From positions 120,957,234 through 121,021,233 of the forward strand of contig CM057462.1 of the NCBI GenBank assembly GCA_030035585.1: a DNA stretch of 64,000 nt, read 5' to 3'. The notes beneath the pieces are model-generated. The model made no database searches, was not told the origin of the DNA, and saw only the letters and a list, made by a program, of their open reading frames with translations. Position 1 is the stretch's first letter, and each line of letters begins with the position of its first letter. The position numbers and the translations under genes are program-made. Shown here one piece after another: positions 35,641 to 47,411 of this stretch. The stretch comes from Dugong dugon. Lineage: Eukaryota > Chordata > Mammalia > Sirenia > Dugongidae.

Positions 35641-38600
35641 TTTATTTTGTTAGTGTTGAGAAATATACACAGCAAAACATACACCAATTAGACAGTTTCT
35701 ACATGTACTATTTAGTGACTTGATTACATTCTTCAAGTTGCATAACCATACTCACCTTTCCTGAGTTGTTCCTTCCCCATTAACATAAATTCAGTGCCCT
35801 TAAGGTTCCTATCTAATCTTTTAAGTTTCTGTTGTCTATTTGATCCCGTATAGATAGTTCCTAAAAAAGCATAATGCTCAAGGCAGACCTTTTTTTACTA
35901 GTTAAGCCAAACCAGTATTTGGTTTTAAGAAGATTTCAGGGGACATTTTTGGTTTAAGTTAAAAGATTATCTCAGGGCAGTAGTTTCAGGAGTTCAACTA
36001 GCCTTTATGGCTCCAGGAGGTCTAATGGCTCCAGAAAGTCTGGAATACATGAGAATTTGAAGTTCTTTATTTCTCCCCTTTTGATCAGGATTCTTCTATG
36101 GAATCTTTTATCGAAATATTCAGTAATGGTAGCTGGGCACCATCCATTTCTCCTGGCCTCATGGCAAAGGAAGTAGTTGTTTGTGAAGGCAATTAGCCAC
36201 ACGTTCCACATCCTCCTCTTATTCCTGACTCCTCCTTCCTCTGTTTTTCCAGGTGAATAGAGACCAGTTGTTGTGCCTTGATGGCCTCTTGTAAGCTTTT
36301 AAGACTCCTGGCACTATGCTTGGAACTAGGAGGTAGAACAGAAGCACTAAACATGTTATTAGGCCAATTGACTGGGATGTCACATGAAACCATAACTGTA
36401 AACCAAGAAACCAAATCCCATGAGGTTTTTGGTTGTACATAAGCAGCCTCAGCAGGTACTTTCTTTTTTTTTGGCTCGTCGTTGTAGATATGTCTATCAC
36501 ACAACTTTTGCCAGTTCATCTTTTTACAGGTGTACAGCTTATTGACAGCAATTACAATGATTGGCTGTGCAAGCCTACCCTTAATCAATGTGGTATTTCC
36601 ATCACCGTTAATCCCCCCTTTCCTCCTCCCTGTTGTCCCTGGTAACCACTAGTAAACTTTGTTCTCTGTACATTTATTTTTTCTTGTGTTTTTACATAAG
36701 TGAGGTCATACAATATTTGTTCTTTTGTGATTGACTTATCTCACTCAGCTCCATCCATATTGTAGCATGTATCAAGACTTCGTTTCTCCTGCTGTCTGAG
36801 TAGTATTCCATTGTATGTATGTACCACATTTTATCCATTCATCTGTTGATGGGCATTTAGGTTATTTCCACCTTTTGGCTGTTATGAAGAGTGCTGCAGT
36901 GAACATTAGTGTACAAGTCTCTGTTTGAGTCTCTGCTTTCACATCTTTTTGGTATATACCTAGGAGTGGAATCATGGGTCATATGGTAGTTCTGTAGGAG
37001 TCCTGGTGGTGCTGTGGTTAAAGTGCTTGGCTGCTAACCAAAAGTTCAGCAGTTTGAACCAACCAGCCGCTCCATGGGAGAAAGATGTGGCATTCTGCTT
37101 CCGTAAAGATTACAGCCTTGGAAACCCTATGGGACAGTTCTATGCTGTCGTATAGAGGTGCTATGAGTTGGAATAAGCTTGATGGCAATGGATTTGGTTT
37201 TGGGTTTATGGTAGTTCTATTTTTATTTTTTTGTGGAACCACCACACTGTTTCCACAACAGCTGTAACATTTTGCATTCCCACCAGCAATGGTTAAGGGT
37301 TCCAGCTTCCCTGTATCTTTGCCAATATTTGTTATTTTCTACCTTTTTTTTTTTTAATCTCAGCTATCCTAGTAGGAGTGAAATGGTATCTCATTGTGGT
37401 TTTTATATTCATCTCTCTGATGGCTAGTGATGCTGAGAATCTTTTCATGTGTTTGGTGGCCATTTGAATGATCTCTTTGGTGAAGTGTCTATTCAAGTCC
37501 TTTGCCCCTTTTATGATTGGGTTATTTGTCTTTTTATTATTAAGTTGTCGAAGCTATATATGTTTTTGTTACTGGATTCTTTTTGGATATATGGTTTCTG
37601 AACATACTTTCCCAGTTGGTATCTTGTCTTTTCACTTTTTTTTTTTTGGTGAAGTTTTTTGATGAATAAAAGTTTTTAATTTTTATGAGGTCCCATTTAT
37701 TTGTTTTTTGCTGTTTATGCCTTTGTTACTATATTAGATAATCCATTGTTGAAACCTAGGCCTGACAGCATTGCCCTTGCTTTTTCTTCTAAGAATTTTA
37801 TCGTTTTAGTTTGCATGTTCAGGTCCTTAATCTCTTTTTAATTTGTTTGTATGTATGGTGTGAAACATGGATCCTGTTTCATTTTTCTGCATGTAGAAAT
37901 CCAGTTTTCCCAGCACCATTTGTTGAAGAGACTCTTCTTTCCATGTTGAATGGACTTAGCACCCTTGTCAGAAATCAGTTGACCACAGATGTGTAGGTTT
38001 ATTTCTGGACTCTATTCTGTTGCTCTGTCTATTGTTATACCAGTTTCAGGCTGTTTTGATTGCTGTAGCTGTATAGTATGTTTTAAAATCAGGAAGTGTG
38101 AGTCCTTCTACTTTATTCTTCTCTTTCAACGTTACTTTAACTATTTGGGGCCTCTTGCTATTCCATATAATGTTGAGGATTGGTTTTTCTATTTCTGTGA
38201 AGAAGGCTGTTGGAATTTTGATTAAGATTGCATTGAATCTGTAGATCGCTTTGGGTAGTATTGATACCTTAACAATATTAAATCTTCCAATCCATGAACG
38301 TGGAACATCTTTCCATTTATGTAAGTCTTCTTTAATCACTTTCAGCAGTGTTTTTTAATTTTCATTGTATAAGTCCTTCATGCCCCTGGTTAGATTTATT
38401 CCTTGGTATTTTAGTCCCTTAGCTGCTATTGTAAATGAAATTGTTTCCCTAAATTCCCTTTCAGATTTCTCATTGCTGTATAGAAACCCAGCTGATTTTT
38501 TTGTTGTTGTTGTTGACCTTATACCCTGCAACTTTGCTAAATTCCTCTGTTAGCTCTAAAAGTTTTCTTGTGGACTCTCTGGGATTTTCTATATATAGGA

Positions 38601-38665
38601 TCATATCATTCATGAATAAATTTTACTACTTCTTTTCCAATCTTGATACTTTTTGTTTCTTTGAA
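35640..38665 (-). mobile_element. L1, antisense, 3 kb, with nested AfroSINE
   Basis: From the 3'UTR (ACACAGCAAAACATACACCA) through the ORF2 end (GAGTAGTATTCCATTGTATG, CTGATGGCTAGTGATGCTGA) up to the RT domain. The reverse-strand frame 38046-38339 still reads [20 protein letters not shown] and [17 protein letters not shown]. Other frames are disrupted. An AfroSINE at 36994-37206 interrupts it. Confidence 0.88.
36994..37206 (+). repeat. AfroSINE, full-length, with 12-bp target duplication
   Basis: The head AGGAGTCCTGGTGGTGCTGT, then GCTGCTAACCAAAAGTTCAG, GGCATTCTGCTTCCGTAAAG and the tail GGATTTGGTTTTGGG. TATGGTAGTTCT flanks it at 36982-36993 and 37207-37218, inside the antisense L1. Confidence 0.95.
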
Positions 38666-39744
38666 CCATTCTTGATGTTTACTCATCTATCGAAACTATC
38701 TATAGAGTATAATTATAAAGTAATGAGCTTAATTTATGTTCCTTACTTTATATGCTGACATGGCAGGAATGAGATTCCTAAAATGCTTTCTTACCAAACT
38801 GCTGCCCTGATTATATTTATGTCTCTTTTGATTCTCATATAACATTGCAGATTCCTACCATATATGATTTCCTCTTCCTAGGAAGATCATGTTCTAACAG
38901 GTCAATAATAGTTTATTTTCCTGGAATGAAGATGGGTTTCTCACTGTTCTACCTGAATGTGCCTCAAGAACAATTCAGATGACTTCCTAGGCCTGAAGGT
39001 GGAGTCTGCAATCACACAGTACTTATTTTTCCCTGTACAAAACTACCTGGTTGGCAAAAGAATTAAACTACAAACCTTGTTAGCTTGTTGCTGAACCAGC
39101 TAAGCCAAGTGGCCCACGTGCTATTTTTATCATGCCTGTTTTGTATGTTGTAATCCTTTACCTCCAGCCCTTCAGAGTTATATGACCATTCCTTAACTTA
39201 CAGGTAATAGCTCTTACCCATTTTCAGAATGAGTTTGTACACATTATCTCTTTAACATAATACTTTCTATGTATAAATGTCACCCGAAGCCATACCACAG
39301 ACAGCCATGTCCCTGACAGCCAGAAGAGTTTTCTAAGGTGTCATATTCTCTTTTCACTGCTGTCTGTTAAGAATTGCCGTCTGTTCCACATCTTAGAGAC
39401 TAGGGGAAAGGAAGGAAGAGGAGGCATTGGTGGGAGATGTTCTTCTGGGAGGAGGTAATTCCCAAGGGAATGGCTCAAGGCAAGGCAGTGACTAATATTG
39501 GAGATGATGGGGGGCTTCTCAGGGAATCCCACATTTGTAGGAATGGAGTCATTGCCCCAGTGTCTTGTGTTCTTCCCTTCTTGTTGCTTCCTGTTACAGG
39601 ACTCTCAGCTCTGTCAGTTTAGGTAACAGCTATGTTTTCCTGATGCCTCCCTGCTCTCTTCTCACTGCTGAGTGCACTCCCATAGAAAGGCTTTTGTAAG
39701 TGGCCGATTCACAGCAGTCTGTCCAACCTAATTCTGTTAATATC

Positions 39745-39862
39745 CATCACCTGTCAGGCTCCATGCTGAGTGAGCACTAGTGATAAAGGCATGAACACAA
39801 GAGAAACAGTTCCTGCCCTCATGGGGTTTCTAGTCTAATAGCTAATGTGACAAAATGCTATG
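39745..39862 (-). repeat. L2 antisense 3' fragment
   Basis: AACAGTTCCTGCCCTCATGG and GGTTTCTAGTCTAATAGC match the reverse of the L2 3' end. Confidence 0.55.
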
Positions 39863-39899
39863 TATTTGCAACAATACTATTTTTCTCTTTTAAAAAATT

Positions 39900-40556
39900 G
39901 TGAATCTCAAGGGACATGTAGCTCAACTGGCATAACATAGTTTATAAAGAAAAAGTTATACATCCTACTTTGGTGAGTAGTGTCTGGGGTCTTAAAAGCT
40001 TGGGAGCGGCCAACTAAGATACTACACTGGTCCCACCCCATCTGGAGCAAGGGAGAATGAAGAAAACCAAAAACACAAGGGAAAGATTAGTCCAGACTGA
40101 TTAATGGACCACAGCTAGATTGTGCCCAGCTACCACCACCGACTGCTCTGACAGGGATCACAATAGAGGGTCCCGAACAGAGCTGGAGATAAATGTAGAA
40201 CAAAATTCTAACCACAAAAAAAGACCAGACTTATTAATCTGACAGAGACTGGAGAAACCCTAAGACTATGGCCCCCATGTACCCTTTTAGCTTAGTACTG
40301 AAGTCACTCCCGAGGTTCACCCTTCATCCAAAGAATAGACAGGCGCATAAAACAAAATGAGACTAAATGGGTACCAACCCAGGGGCAAGGACAAGAAGGC
40401 AGGAGGGGACAGGAAAGCTGATAATGGGGAACCCAAGGTCGAGAAGGGGAGAGTGTTGACACATGGGGTTGGCAACCAATGTCACAAAACAATATGTGTA
40501 TTAATTGTTTAATGAGGAACTGATTTGCTCTGTAAACCTTCATCTAAAACACAGTT
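39900..40556 (+). mobile_element. L1 3'UTR, sense, 5' truncated
   Basis: GGACATGTAGCTCAACTGGC, GGTGAGTAGTGTCTGGGGTC, GAATGAAGAAAACCAAAAAC and the end GTAAACCTTCATCTAAAACA. The same 3'UTR type as the copy ending at 7668. Confidence 0.9.
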
Positions 40557-40892
40557 TAGAAAATGTATGGTAATTAACAATTTCTCCTTCAACTATACAT
40601 GATATTTTTATCCTCAGGAAAAAAAAAATATTGTGAAAACATTTTACTGCATCGTTGGTTTTTATAGGCTTTTATTGATTGTTCAGTGAAAAAAAAATGC
40701 ATCCTAAGTTCTGATCAACCAACTCATGAATTTAATATAGTAAATAATGTCTTACAAAAGGATTGTCTGTAGCTTTGAGTATTTCCACATGTGCAAAGGA
40801 TTTTAGTTACCTACAGTTACTTAATGGTGAGAAAAGGACTAGAACTCAACAGAGCTGACTCCTTTTTGTTACACAAAATAGTTCTTATAGAA

Positions 40893-41190
40893 TGTTGTTG
40901 TTGGTAGCAGACATTGAGTTGGCCTCTGGCTCCAGGATGACCCCATAGACAGTGGGATTGGACCATCGTGATCCATGGGTTTTCATTGGCTGATTTCCAG
41001 AAGTAGATTGCCAGGCTTTTCTTCCTAGCCTGTCTTAGTCTGGAAGCTCCACTGAAATCTGTGCAGTATCATAGCAGTGTGCAAGCCTCCACCACAGATG
41101 GGTGGTGGCTGTGTTTGAGGTGCATTGGCCAGGAATCAAACCAAGGTCTCTTGCACAGAAAGTGAGAATTCTGCCAAACTACAACCTATT
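40893..41190 (-). repeat. Composite SINE: tRNA-Gly-like head, AfroSINE/RTE-like body
   Basis: On the reverse strand the right part (41080-41190) reads as a diverged tRNA-Gly. The top strand AGAATTCTGCC is the reverse of the A-box region of tRNA-Gly, and GGTGCATTGGCCAGGAATCA is the reverse of its T-arm and 3' end. The body GATCCATGGGTTTTCATTGG and CTGATTTCCAGAAGTAGATT is shared with AfroSINE variants at 4238 and 45208. A degraded relative is at 919-1250. Confidence 0.72.
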
Positions 41191-41559
41191 AATTAGTTAA
41201 GAACTTCCTGTCCATTAATTTTCAGTAATTCAGAGGCCGAAAGAATCAGCAGGTTATCCAGAGTCTTTGCTTTTTCTCTTCTGTAGACTCTCTTCACTAC
41301 TCATTTACTTAAGAATTAAATAAAAAAAAAAAAAATTATAGAATGCCTGCTGTGCGTAAGACATTTATTGTAACAGGCAGAAGTAAGGAGAAAAAAAGTC
41401 AAATAGGTCATTTTAGCTAGATGCTTTCTAGTAGTATATACGCAACTTCAGAATATCTCTCACGTAAAAATTGTTGAGTGGCATGTTGTACTTCTCTACA
41501 GCTATCCCCTCTCTGGTTATGGTGCAGTCAGATTGGTCTCTGAGCAGTTCCTCAAACAA

Positions 41560-41900
41560 GCCTGGCACTTAGCCCATTCAGGGCCTTCATCACTGTCTCA
41601 GATATCTGCATGGCTCCCTCTCTCATCAAATAGTACCAGTAACACCTTCCTGAAAATTCCTGTTTTGAATTGTACTCTCCACTACCTCCCCTGGCACTTT
41701 CTATTCCCTTTCACTGCATTATTTTTCACCTTAGCACTTTTTATGACCTGACATATTCGCTTTTTTTTTTGTCTGTTTCCCCCAAGTAGAATGTTAGCTT
41801 CATAAGGACAAAATATTTAGTCTTTTTTGTTCACTGTGTATCCTTAGTATCTAGAATATTGGGTACCCAAAAAGTGTTTTTCAAATGAGTGAATGAAGAG
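41560..41900 (+). repeat. L2 LINE 3' end, sense
   Basis: TTCATCACTGTCTCAGATAT, CACCTTAGCACTTTTTATGA, AGAATGTTAGCTTCATAAGG, GTGTATCCTTAGTATCTAGA and the terminus AATGAGTGAATGAAG. Confidence 0.82.
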
Positions 41901-41929
41901 AAAGAATAAAGAAATGAGAATGGCATTCT

Positions 41930-42335
41930 AGTTAAAGAAGACAGAATGAGCAAAGGCATATAAGGAGAAAGAAGAGTAAGTGTATATGGGAGGAGGTAAA
42001 AGAGACAGGAGTAACTATGACAGATGGTTTCTTATTTGAGGAGAGATGAAAATAAAGTTAGATTGATCAGGTGATACCTAAGGCATAAGGCTTTGACAAC
42101 CAGGCAAAGGAGTTTGGGCTTGATGCCAACATAAACAGTAGAGTTAATTCAGGCTCTTAAGAAGTGATCTGACAAATGGTGTTTTAGGAATATCAGCTGA
42201 GATTTGGTATAGAAGGTAGATCGAACAGGAGAGACTGGAAGAGTCAAGATAATTGTAAGATTTCAAGACTGGGAGAAGTGAGGATGTTGACCAGGGAGCC
42301 AGTTGGACAATTCTGGGGTCTGCAGGGATTGCTAA
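41930..42335 (-). repeat. L2 LINE, antisense
   Basis: AGACAGAATGAGCAAAGGCA, GAAGTGATCTGACAAATGGT and TAAGGCTTTGACAACCAGG are consistent with reversed L2 in the order expected. Confidence 0.6.
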
Positions 42336-42999
42336 AGTGAAAGGTTTCTCTGTTCCTTCAACTGTTTATCGTTCCCTAAGAAATAATACTAAGAATTTAA
42401 CATCTTTCTCTTCTGTCTTGTCTCTAAAATGAGCAACAGGAGAAGGCAAAGTCAAATGGGCACACTTGTGTTATCTTAGGTTATATCCATGAATAAAGTT
42501 TACCTAGTTTGGTGAACCAAAAACTTGAGAAATCATTATGGCATATTTAATGTGTATTAATGTCTCTTTTTTGTAGCACCAGATGATTATGGAATATAAT
42601 AAAGCACTTTTTTATAAGTTCATTATTAAATTATAAATATTTTTAATAATAGATACCTATTAACTTGAAGAGTTGTCTACTTGAACTTGAAATCCGAGGA
42701 ATGCATAGAATTAAAATATTTTGTATAATTATTGCCAGTAAAGTTTAAAATTATTTTCATTTTTTTCTCCTTTTTTCTCTATCTTCAACTATAATTTTAA
42801 AATTTATTTCTTGTTTCCTTTATTGTGATATAAATATTCATAAAATATTTTCTTAATCGCCACATATTCCATTTTATTTAAATTAATTCATATTCTTTCC
42901 ACATTGAATCGATACCTCAAACATCTATGTTTAATTTTAAGACACCCCTAAACAGAATGAAAATGTTATCTTTTTTTTTTTAATTTTGTTCTATTTCAG

Positions 43000-43138
43000 G
43001 TTTGGTGTGAAGAAGAAGCCAATTTACATTAATGTCATAAGGGATCCTATTGAGAGACTAGTTTCTTACTATTACTTTCTAAGATTTGGAGATGATTATA
43101 GACCAGGGTTACGGAGACGAAAACAAGGAGACAAAAAG
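43000..43138 (+). CDS. HS2ST1: HS2ST1 exon 4 (residues 150-196)
   Basis: The exon follows TTCTATTTCAG and ends AAG before GTAATA. It completes Lys150 and runs to Lys196 (phase 0 exit). It encodes the 3'-phosphate binding segment of sulfotransferases, [15 protein letters not shown], in which Arg164 and Ser172 contact PAP(S). It then continues into the basic stretch [12 protein letters not shown], which holds Arg184 and Arg189, known in this family for heparan sulfate binding. No stop, frameshift or unusual residue is visible. It sits 23.6 kb downstream of exon 3, behind the longest intron fully contained in the window. Confidence 0.97.
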
Positions 43139-43344
43139 GTAATAGTTTTAAGATTTTTATAAAGATGATTGTTTTTGGAATGCAATGAACATGTGCTTTT
43201 TTTATTTGTCACTGACTATAAATTTGTTGTTAGTTGCCATTGAGTATTACTTGCTTTTTGTGGTAATTTTGAAAAGAACAGAATGGTATAAAGAAGCAAA
43301 AGTAAAACTGCTTATATAGTTGCTATCTTGGAACGTACATACTT

Positions 43345-43640
43345 TTTTGTTTTTTTTAGAGCCATTTAGGTTTATAGAAAAATCATGTAGAAAGTACAGA
43401 GTTCCCATATACCCTTTCCCCCCCGCATACTTTTTACTGTTAACATCTTACATTCATATAGTACATTTGTTAGAATTGATGAACCAGTATTGATACATTA
43501 TTATTAACTATAGTTTACATTAGGCCTCACTCTGTGTTGTACTGTCCTGTGGGTTTTGACAGATCTAATGTTATGTGCTCACTATTATAGTATCATACAG
43601 AATAGTTCCACTATCCTAAAAATGGCCCTATGTAAGCATA
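43345..43640 (-). repeat. L1M 3'UTR, antisense
   Basis: AGAGCCATTTAGGTTTATAG, AAGTACAGAGTTCCCATATA, CAGTATTGATACATTATTAT and GTCCTGTGGGTTTTGACAGA, the same L1M 3'UTR type as 21755-22000. Confidence 0.75.
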
Positions 43641-43889
43641 CATCATTTTTTGTGATCTTTTATTTGTTTTATTATAGCCTCATTAACACTTTTCTATCAG
43701 ACCATTATAATTATTCATTAATATGATGTATTTGTGTATGTACTTTCGTTCTCTTAGTTTTGATGATGGCAGTTTATATTGACATGTGATCATCGTTTGT
43801 GGACATCATTTTGGTAAAGAAACTATTTTTCAGGCAAGAGAATAATGGCTCAACAGAGTTCATACTTACTGGGTTGTCGTCCATTTCAG

Positions 43890-44468
43890 TGCATCCTCCA
43901 GAGTATCACCAGAGTTATTTTTCCAAGAAACCAAACTGATTTGTCACTTCTCTAGTGGAACACCTTTACTGGGACCTCACTGGTCACTGGGTTGCCCAAG
44001 GCTTAGGAGACACAATCGACATAATCTGAGACCTACCTTTCCTGCCTCATTTTTGCTCAGGTGCCCAGTGCCTCAGCCACATGAAGTGTCACTGTCCTCC
44101 AAACTTCTTATTGCTTCATACTTCTTACACACATGCTGTTCCCTATATTTAGAATGTCTTCTCTTCACCCTGGAAAACTCTTCGTTCACTTTTAGGATCC
44201 AGCTCAAATGTTACCTCTTGCATAAAGTCCCTTCTGAGATCCCCGGGCAGAGTTAGTCATTTCCCTTTCAAGGTTCCCAAAGCACTCCGTTAAAATCTCC
44301 ACTTTCTTAAGATTTATTTTGTGGTATTTGGATTATCTGTTTACATATGTCTTCTCCTAAAGATTATGAATTTCCTGAAACAGAGACTGTATCTCATTTA
44401 TCTTTGTTTTCTCAGTATTCAGCACAGTGCCTGGTTCATCTGTGCGTGCTTAATAAATGATTGAATGA
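43890..44468 (+). repeat. L2 LINE 3' end, sense
   Basis: TCCAGCTCAAATGTTACCTC, AAGTCCCTTCTGAGATCCCC, TTCAGCACAGTGCCTGGTTC and the end TTAATAAATGATTGAATGAA. Confidence 0.85.
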
Positions 44469-44732
44469 AAATTCTGCATCTTTTTAACCTAAAGTATTGC
44501 ACAGTATTGATGCTAGATATTTGGTATATTTTGATACAAATCAACATCTGACAATTTTTTTTTTCTAAATTAACATGTGCCCCTCTGTATTACAGGAAGA
44601 GGCAATGGTTTTTTGTTTAGTTTTGCTTTTCTGTATTTTCTAGAAATCATTGTTTCTTTCCTTTGTCTCAAAGGTTTAGGCAGAAGGTACTGATCTAAAC
44701 TCAGATAACTGACCAAACCTTTTTTTTCGATG

Positions 44733-44801
44733 TCTGCCTATCACGGGGTCAAGATGAGGTGGAATAGACTCAGCGGCAAGTGGTTTGGTTTGTTGTTTGT
44801 T
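44733..44801 (+). repeat. AfroSINE 3' end, sense
   Basis: GTCAAGATGAGGTGGAATAG followed by ACTCAGCGGCAAGTGGTTTG is the terminal SINE part. Confidence 0.65.
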
Positions 44802-45207
44802 CTACCTACTTCTTAGCGTTAGATTTAATCTCCTAAAAATATGTATATGTATGTTTTTATGGAGATTGTTCAAAATTCTATAACATCTGTTAATATACTC
44901 TTGTGACCTAGGGCTTTAGAGTTTACTGACATTTATTTTTAAATTCACTTCAACTCTTACTACTACTCTCTCTTCTTTTATTGTAGCCTTATCATTTACT
45001 AAGTCCTACTCAGTTAATGTTAGTTTCTGTCTCCCTCCTTCAACCAAAGGGATGTTAACATTGATAAGAAAAGATTTGTGGTCATGCAGGTCCCTACATC
45101 CACCAGTTGTCACAGTCAGCCCTGATGAGCATGGTTTTGTGGTTACTATCCTATGTAGTTTGGGGTATTAGATAATGATAATAATTAATACTATGGAGAA
45201 CAATCAT

Positions 45208-45410
45208 AACCAGTTGCCGATGAGTCAGCTATGACTCATGGCGACCCATGTGTGTCAGAGTAGAACTGTGATCCATAGGATTTTCAGTGGATGATTTTTC
45301 AGAAATGTATCACCAAGCCTTTCTTCTCAGGCACCTCTGGATGAACTCAAACCGCCAACCTCTCGGGTAGCAGCAGAGTGCTTAACCGCTTGCTCCACCC
45401 AAGGACTCCA
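45208..45410 (-). repeat. AfroSINE variant, antisense
   Basis: GTTGCCGATGAGTCAGCTAT, GTGATCCATAGGATTTTCAG, TCACCAAGCCTTTCTTCTCA and the head GCTTGCTCCACCCAAGGACT. The same subtype as 4238-4432. Confidence 0.87.
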
Positions 45411-45414
45411 CAAC

Positions 45415-45665
45415 AATAATAGCTCACAGCTATTGAGTGTTTATTATGTACCAAGCACTGTTTTAAGTTCTTTATATGTATTTTTTCATTTAGCCAACCC
45501 AACAATTCTATGAGGTAATTGCTGTTATTGTTCCCATTTTACAGATAAGGAAACCGAAGTTACAGACCTTACCCAGTGCTGTACATCTAGTAAATGGTAG
45601 AGCTGGAATTTAAACCCAAACACTCATAATTCCACAGCCCATGATCTTCACCTCTATGCCCTTTA
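45415..45665 (-). repeat. MIR, antisense
   Basis: TATTATGTACCAAGCACTGT, CCCATTTTACAGATAAGGAA and AATGGTAGAGCTGGAATTTA read as the reverse complement of MIR. Confidence 0.85.
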
Positions 45666-46838
45666 AGAAGGAGGGAGGGAGTGCAGCATGCTACTCTGCA
45701 GTTTTTATGTGAGATATTCTGAAGTTGCATATATAATACTCCTGGAAAAATCCAGGCACATATTTTAGCTTAATTTCCCTTTAGTACTTGAAAGGATATA
45801 TCCTTTCAAGCTTGGAGATTTAACCATTCTTCATCCTGACTCTGATAAGATTTGGGATTTTTTTTTTATAATGTCATTATAAAATACATATCAATATACC
45901 TGGTTATTTAGTTGTAGTATTAGTAACATCACCAAAATATTGCTACATTGCCTTAACTCTCCTGAGGACAGGACCATCTATAGATGCTTTATTAAATTGA
46001 AAAATTATTTTGTTTGTGACAGATAGAATGGACCTTTTCAGTTTTGGAAACACTGATCATTACATGTTTTAATCATTTGGCTTGTTTTTCATGATGCAAA
46101 TATTGGTAACATTCTGGGACCTAACAAGTTTTACAATGCAACACTTGCTTTGTTGCAGATAACTCTTTGATATCCTTAACTGGCAAGCATTAAACTCTTC
46201 ACAGTCTTATCTGTAAAGTTAGTAAGACTGCATGGCACGTAACATTTCTGAAAATTGCTAGGTATTTGAGGATAATGGGATTAAAAGGTGACTATGATGA
46301 TGTTGGAAATAACCTTGCAATGACACTTATTCTCAAAAAAATCTAGATAGCTTTATTTCCATGAAATTGTATATTATTTGCACCTCAAGTGATACTTTGA
46401 AGCATATTAGATAGCATTAAATTCAGCAGTCACGACAATAAACTGCAGTACTTAGGTAATCTGACACATTTCAGGTATAGGTACACCTGTGCTAGCTTCA
46501 ATTGATCTTGTAAGGAACAAAAGATTTGTTTTATTTGGGAAATTGCAAATACTTTGTTTTTCACATACTAGAACTAGAGTCTTATTTAATTTAATCTCTG
46601 CCCACTACCTGCATAATAAAGATAATAAAGTAATCTAGAGGCTAGCACTGAAGAACTATATTGATTAAATCAGTAGTTTTCAAACTTTTAGTCTCAGAAC
46701 TTCTTTTACACTCTTAAAAACTACTGAGGACCTCAAAGAGCTTTTGTTTATGTGGGTTATATCTATTGATATTTACTAATATTGGTAAATTCAGCCTTTT
46801 ACTGATAAATTGAAGACATATTATTTTGAAATAGCAAT

Positions 46839-47000
46839 AAAACCAAGCTTGTTGCCGTCGAGTCGATTGCAGTTCATAGCGACCCTATAGGACAGAGTAG
46901 AACTGCCCCATAGGGTTTCCAGGGAGCGCCTAGTGGATTCAAACTGCTGACCTTTTGGTTAGCAGCCGTAGCTCTTAACCACTACACAACGAGAGTTTCC
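46839..47000 (-). repeat. AfroSINE, antisense, nested in hAT with 10-bp target duplication
   Basis: GTTGCCGTCGAGTCGATTGC, CCCTATAGGACAGAGTAGAA, GGAGCGCCTAGTGGATTCAA and the head CCACTACACAACGAGAG. AAATAGCAAT is repeated at 46829-46838 and 47001-47010. Confidence 0.94.
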
Positions 47001-47108
47001 AAATAGCAATGACAGACTCATTTTGTTAATGTAAATAATATATTTTTATGCAAAAAAAAACTATTTTCTAAAACAAAACAAAACAAAAAGTAAGTAAAAA
47101 GAGTGGCG

Positions 47109-47411
47109 TCATTTTACATATTTACAAACCTTTTTAATATCTGGCTTACTGCAGACAACTGGATTTTCATATTTGTTTCTGCATTCAGCCCGTTCAGTAT
47201 GTGCTTTTGGTGGAAGTGTCTGAAGAAAACCTAGCTTCACACAGATATATAATTGGAAAAGGGAATATTTTAATAGACTTTTCAGATATTTGTGGATATT
47301 CTTCTTTGATATTACACTATTGACAAGTGGTAGTTTCTTAAAGGTTAGCTGCAATGTGGAATCTGAAACCATATCAGTGAATTTGTTATACTCTGCTACA
47401 GTAAAATCCAT
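47109..47411 (-). pseudogene. hAT transposase C-terminal (dimerisation) fragment
   Basis: A 100-codon reverse-strand frame holds VSDSTLQLTFKKLPL, then LKSLLKYSLFQLYICVKLGF, then KPDIKKVCKYVK. The order matches the C-terminal hAT dimerisation domain of the ZBED/FAM200-like group, as I recall it. That domain has a FKKLPL-like stretch, a leucine-rich LLPF-TYLCE-GFS region, and a closing KPDI motif. The Cys-Glu of the TYLCE motif is altered (YICVK). It lies in the element that carries the left inverted repeat at 46672. Non-functional. Confidence 0.6.

Larger units (their letters stand above)
19443..42999 (+). other. HS2ST1: HS2ST1 intron 3
   Basis: A phase 2 intron of about 23.6 kb from donor GTGAGT to acceptor TTTCAG. 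Much of it is LINE-derived: the full-length L1 at 24193-31563, antisense L1 pieces near 21.8-22.9, 34.5-35.2 and 35.6-38.7 kb, and an L1 3' end at 39.9-40.6 kb. Stretches where I see nothing recognisable are 19443-21240, 22920-23130, 23240-24085, 34090-34450, 35185-35635, 38670-39740 and 42335-42995. Confidence 0.85.

Noticed and set aside
41080..41190. A possible tRNA-Gly gene
   Set aside because: The tRNA-like segment is diverged, disrupted and fused to a SINE body, so it is the head of a retroposon and not a gene.
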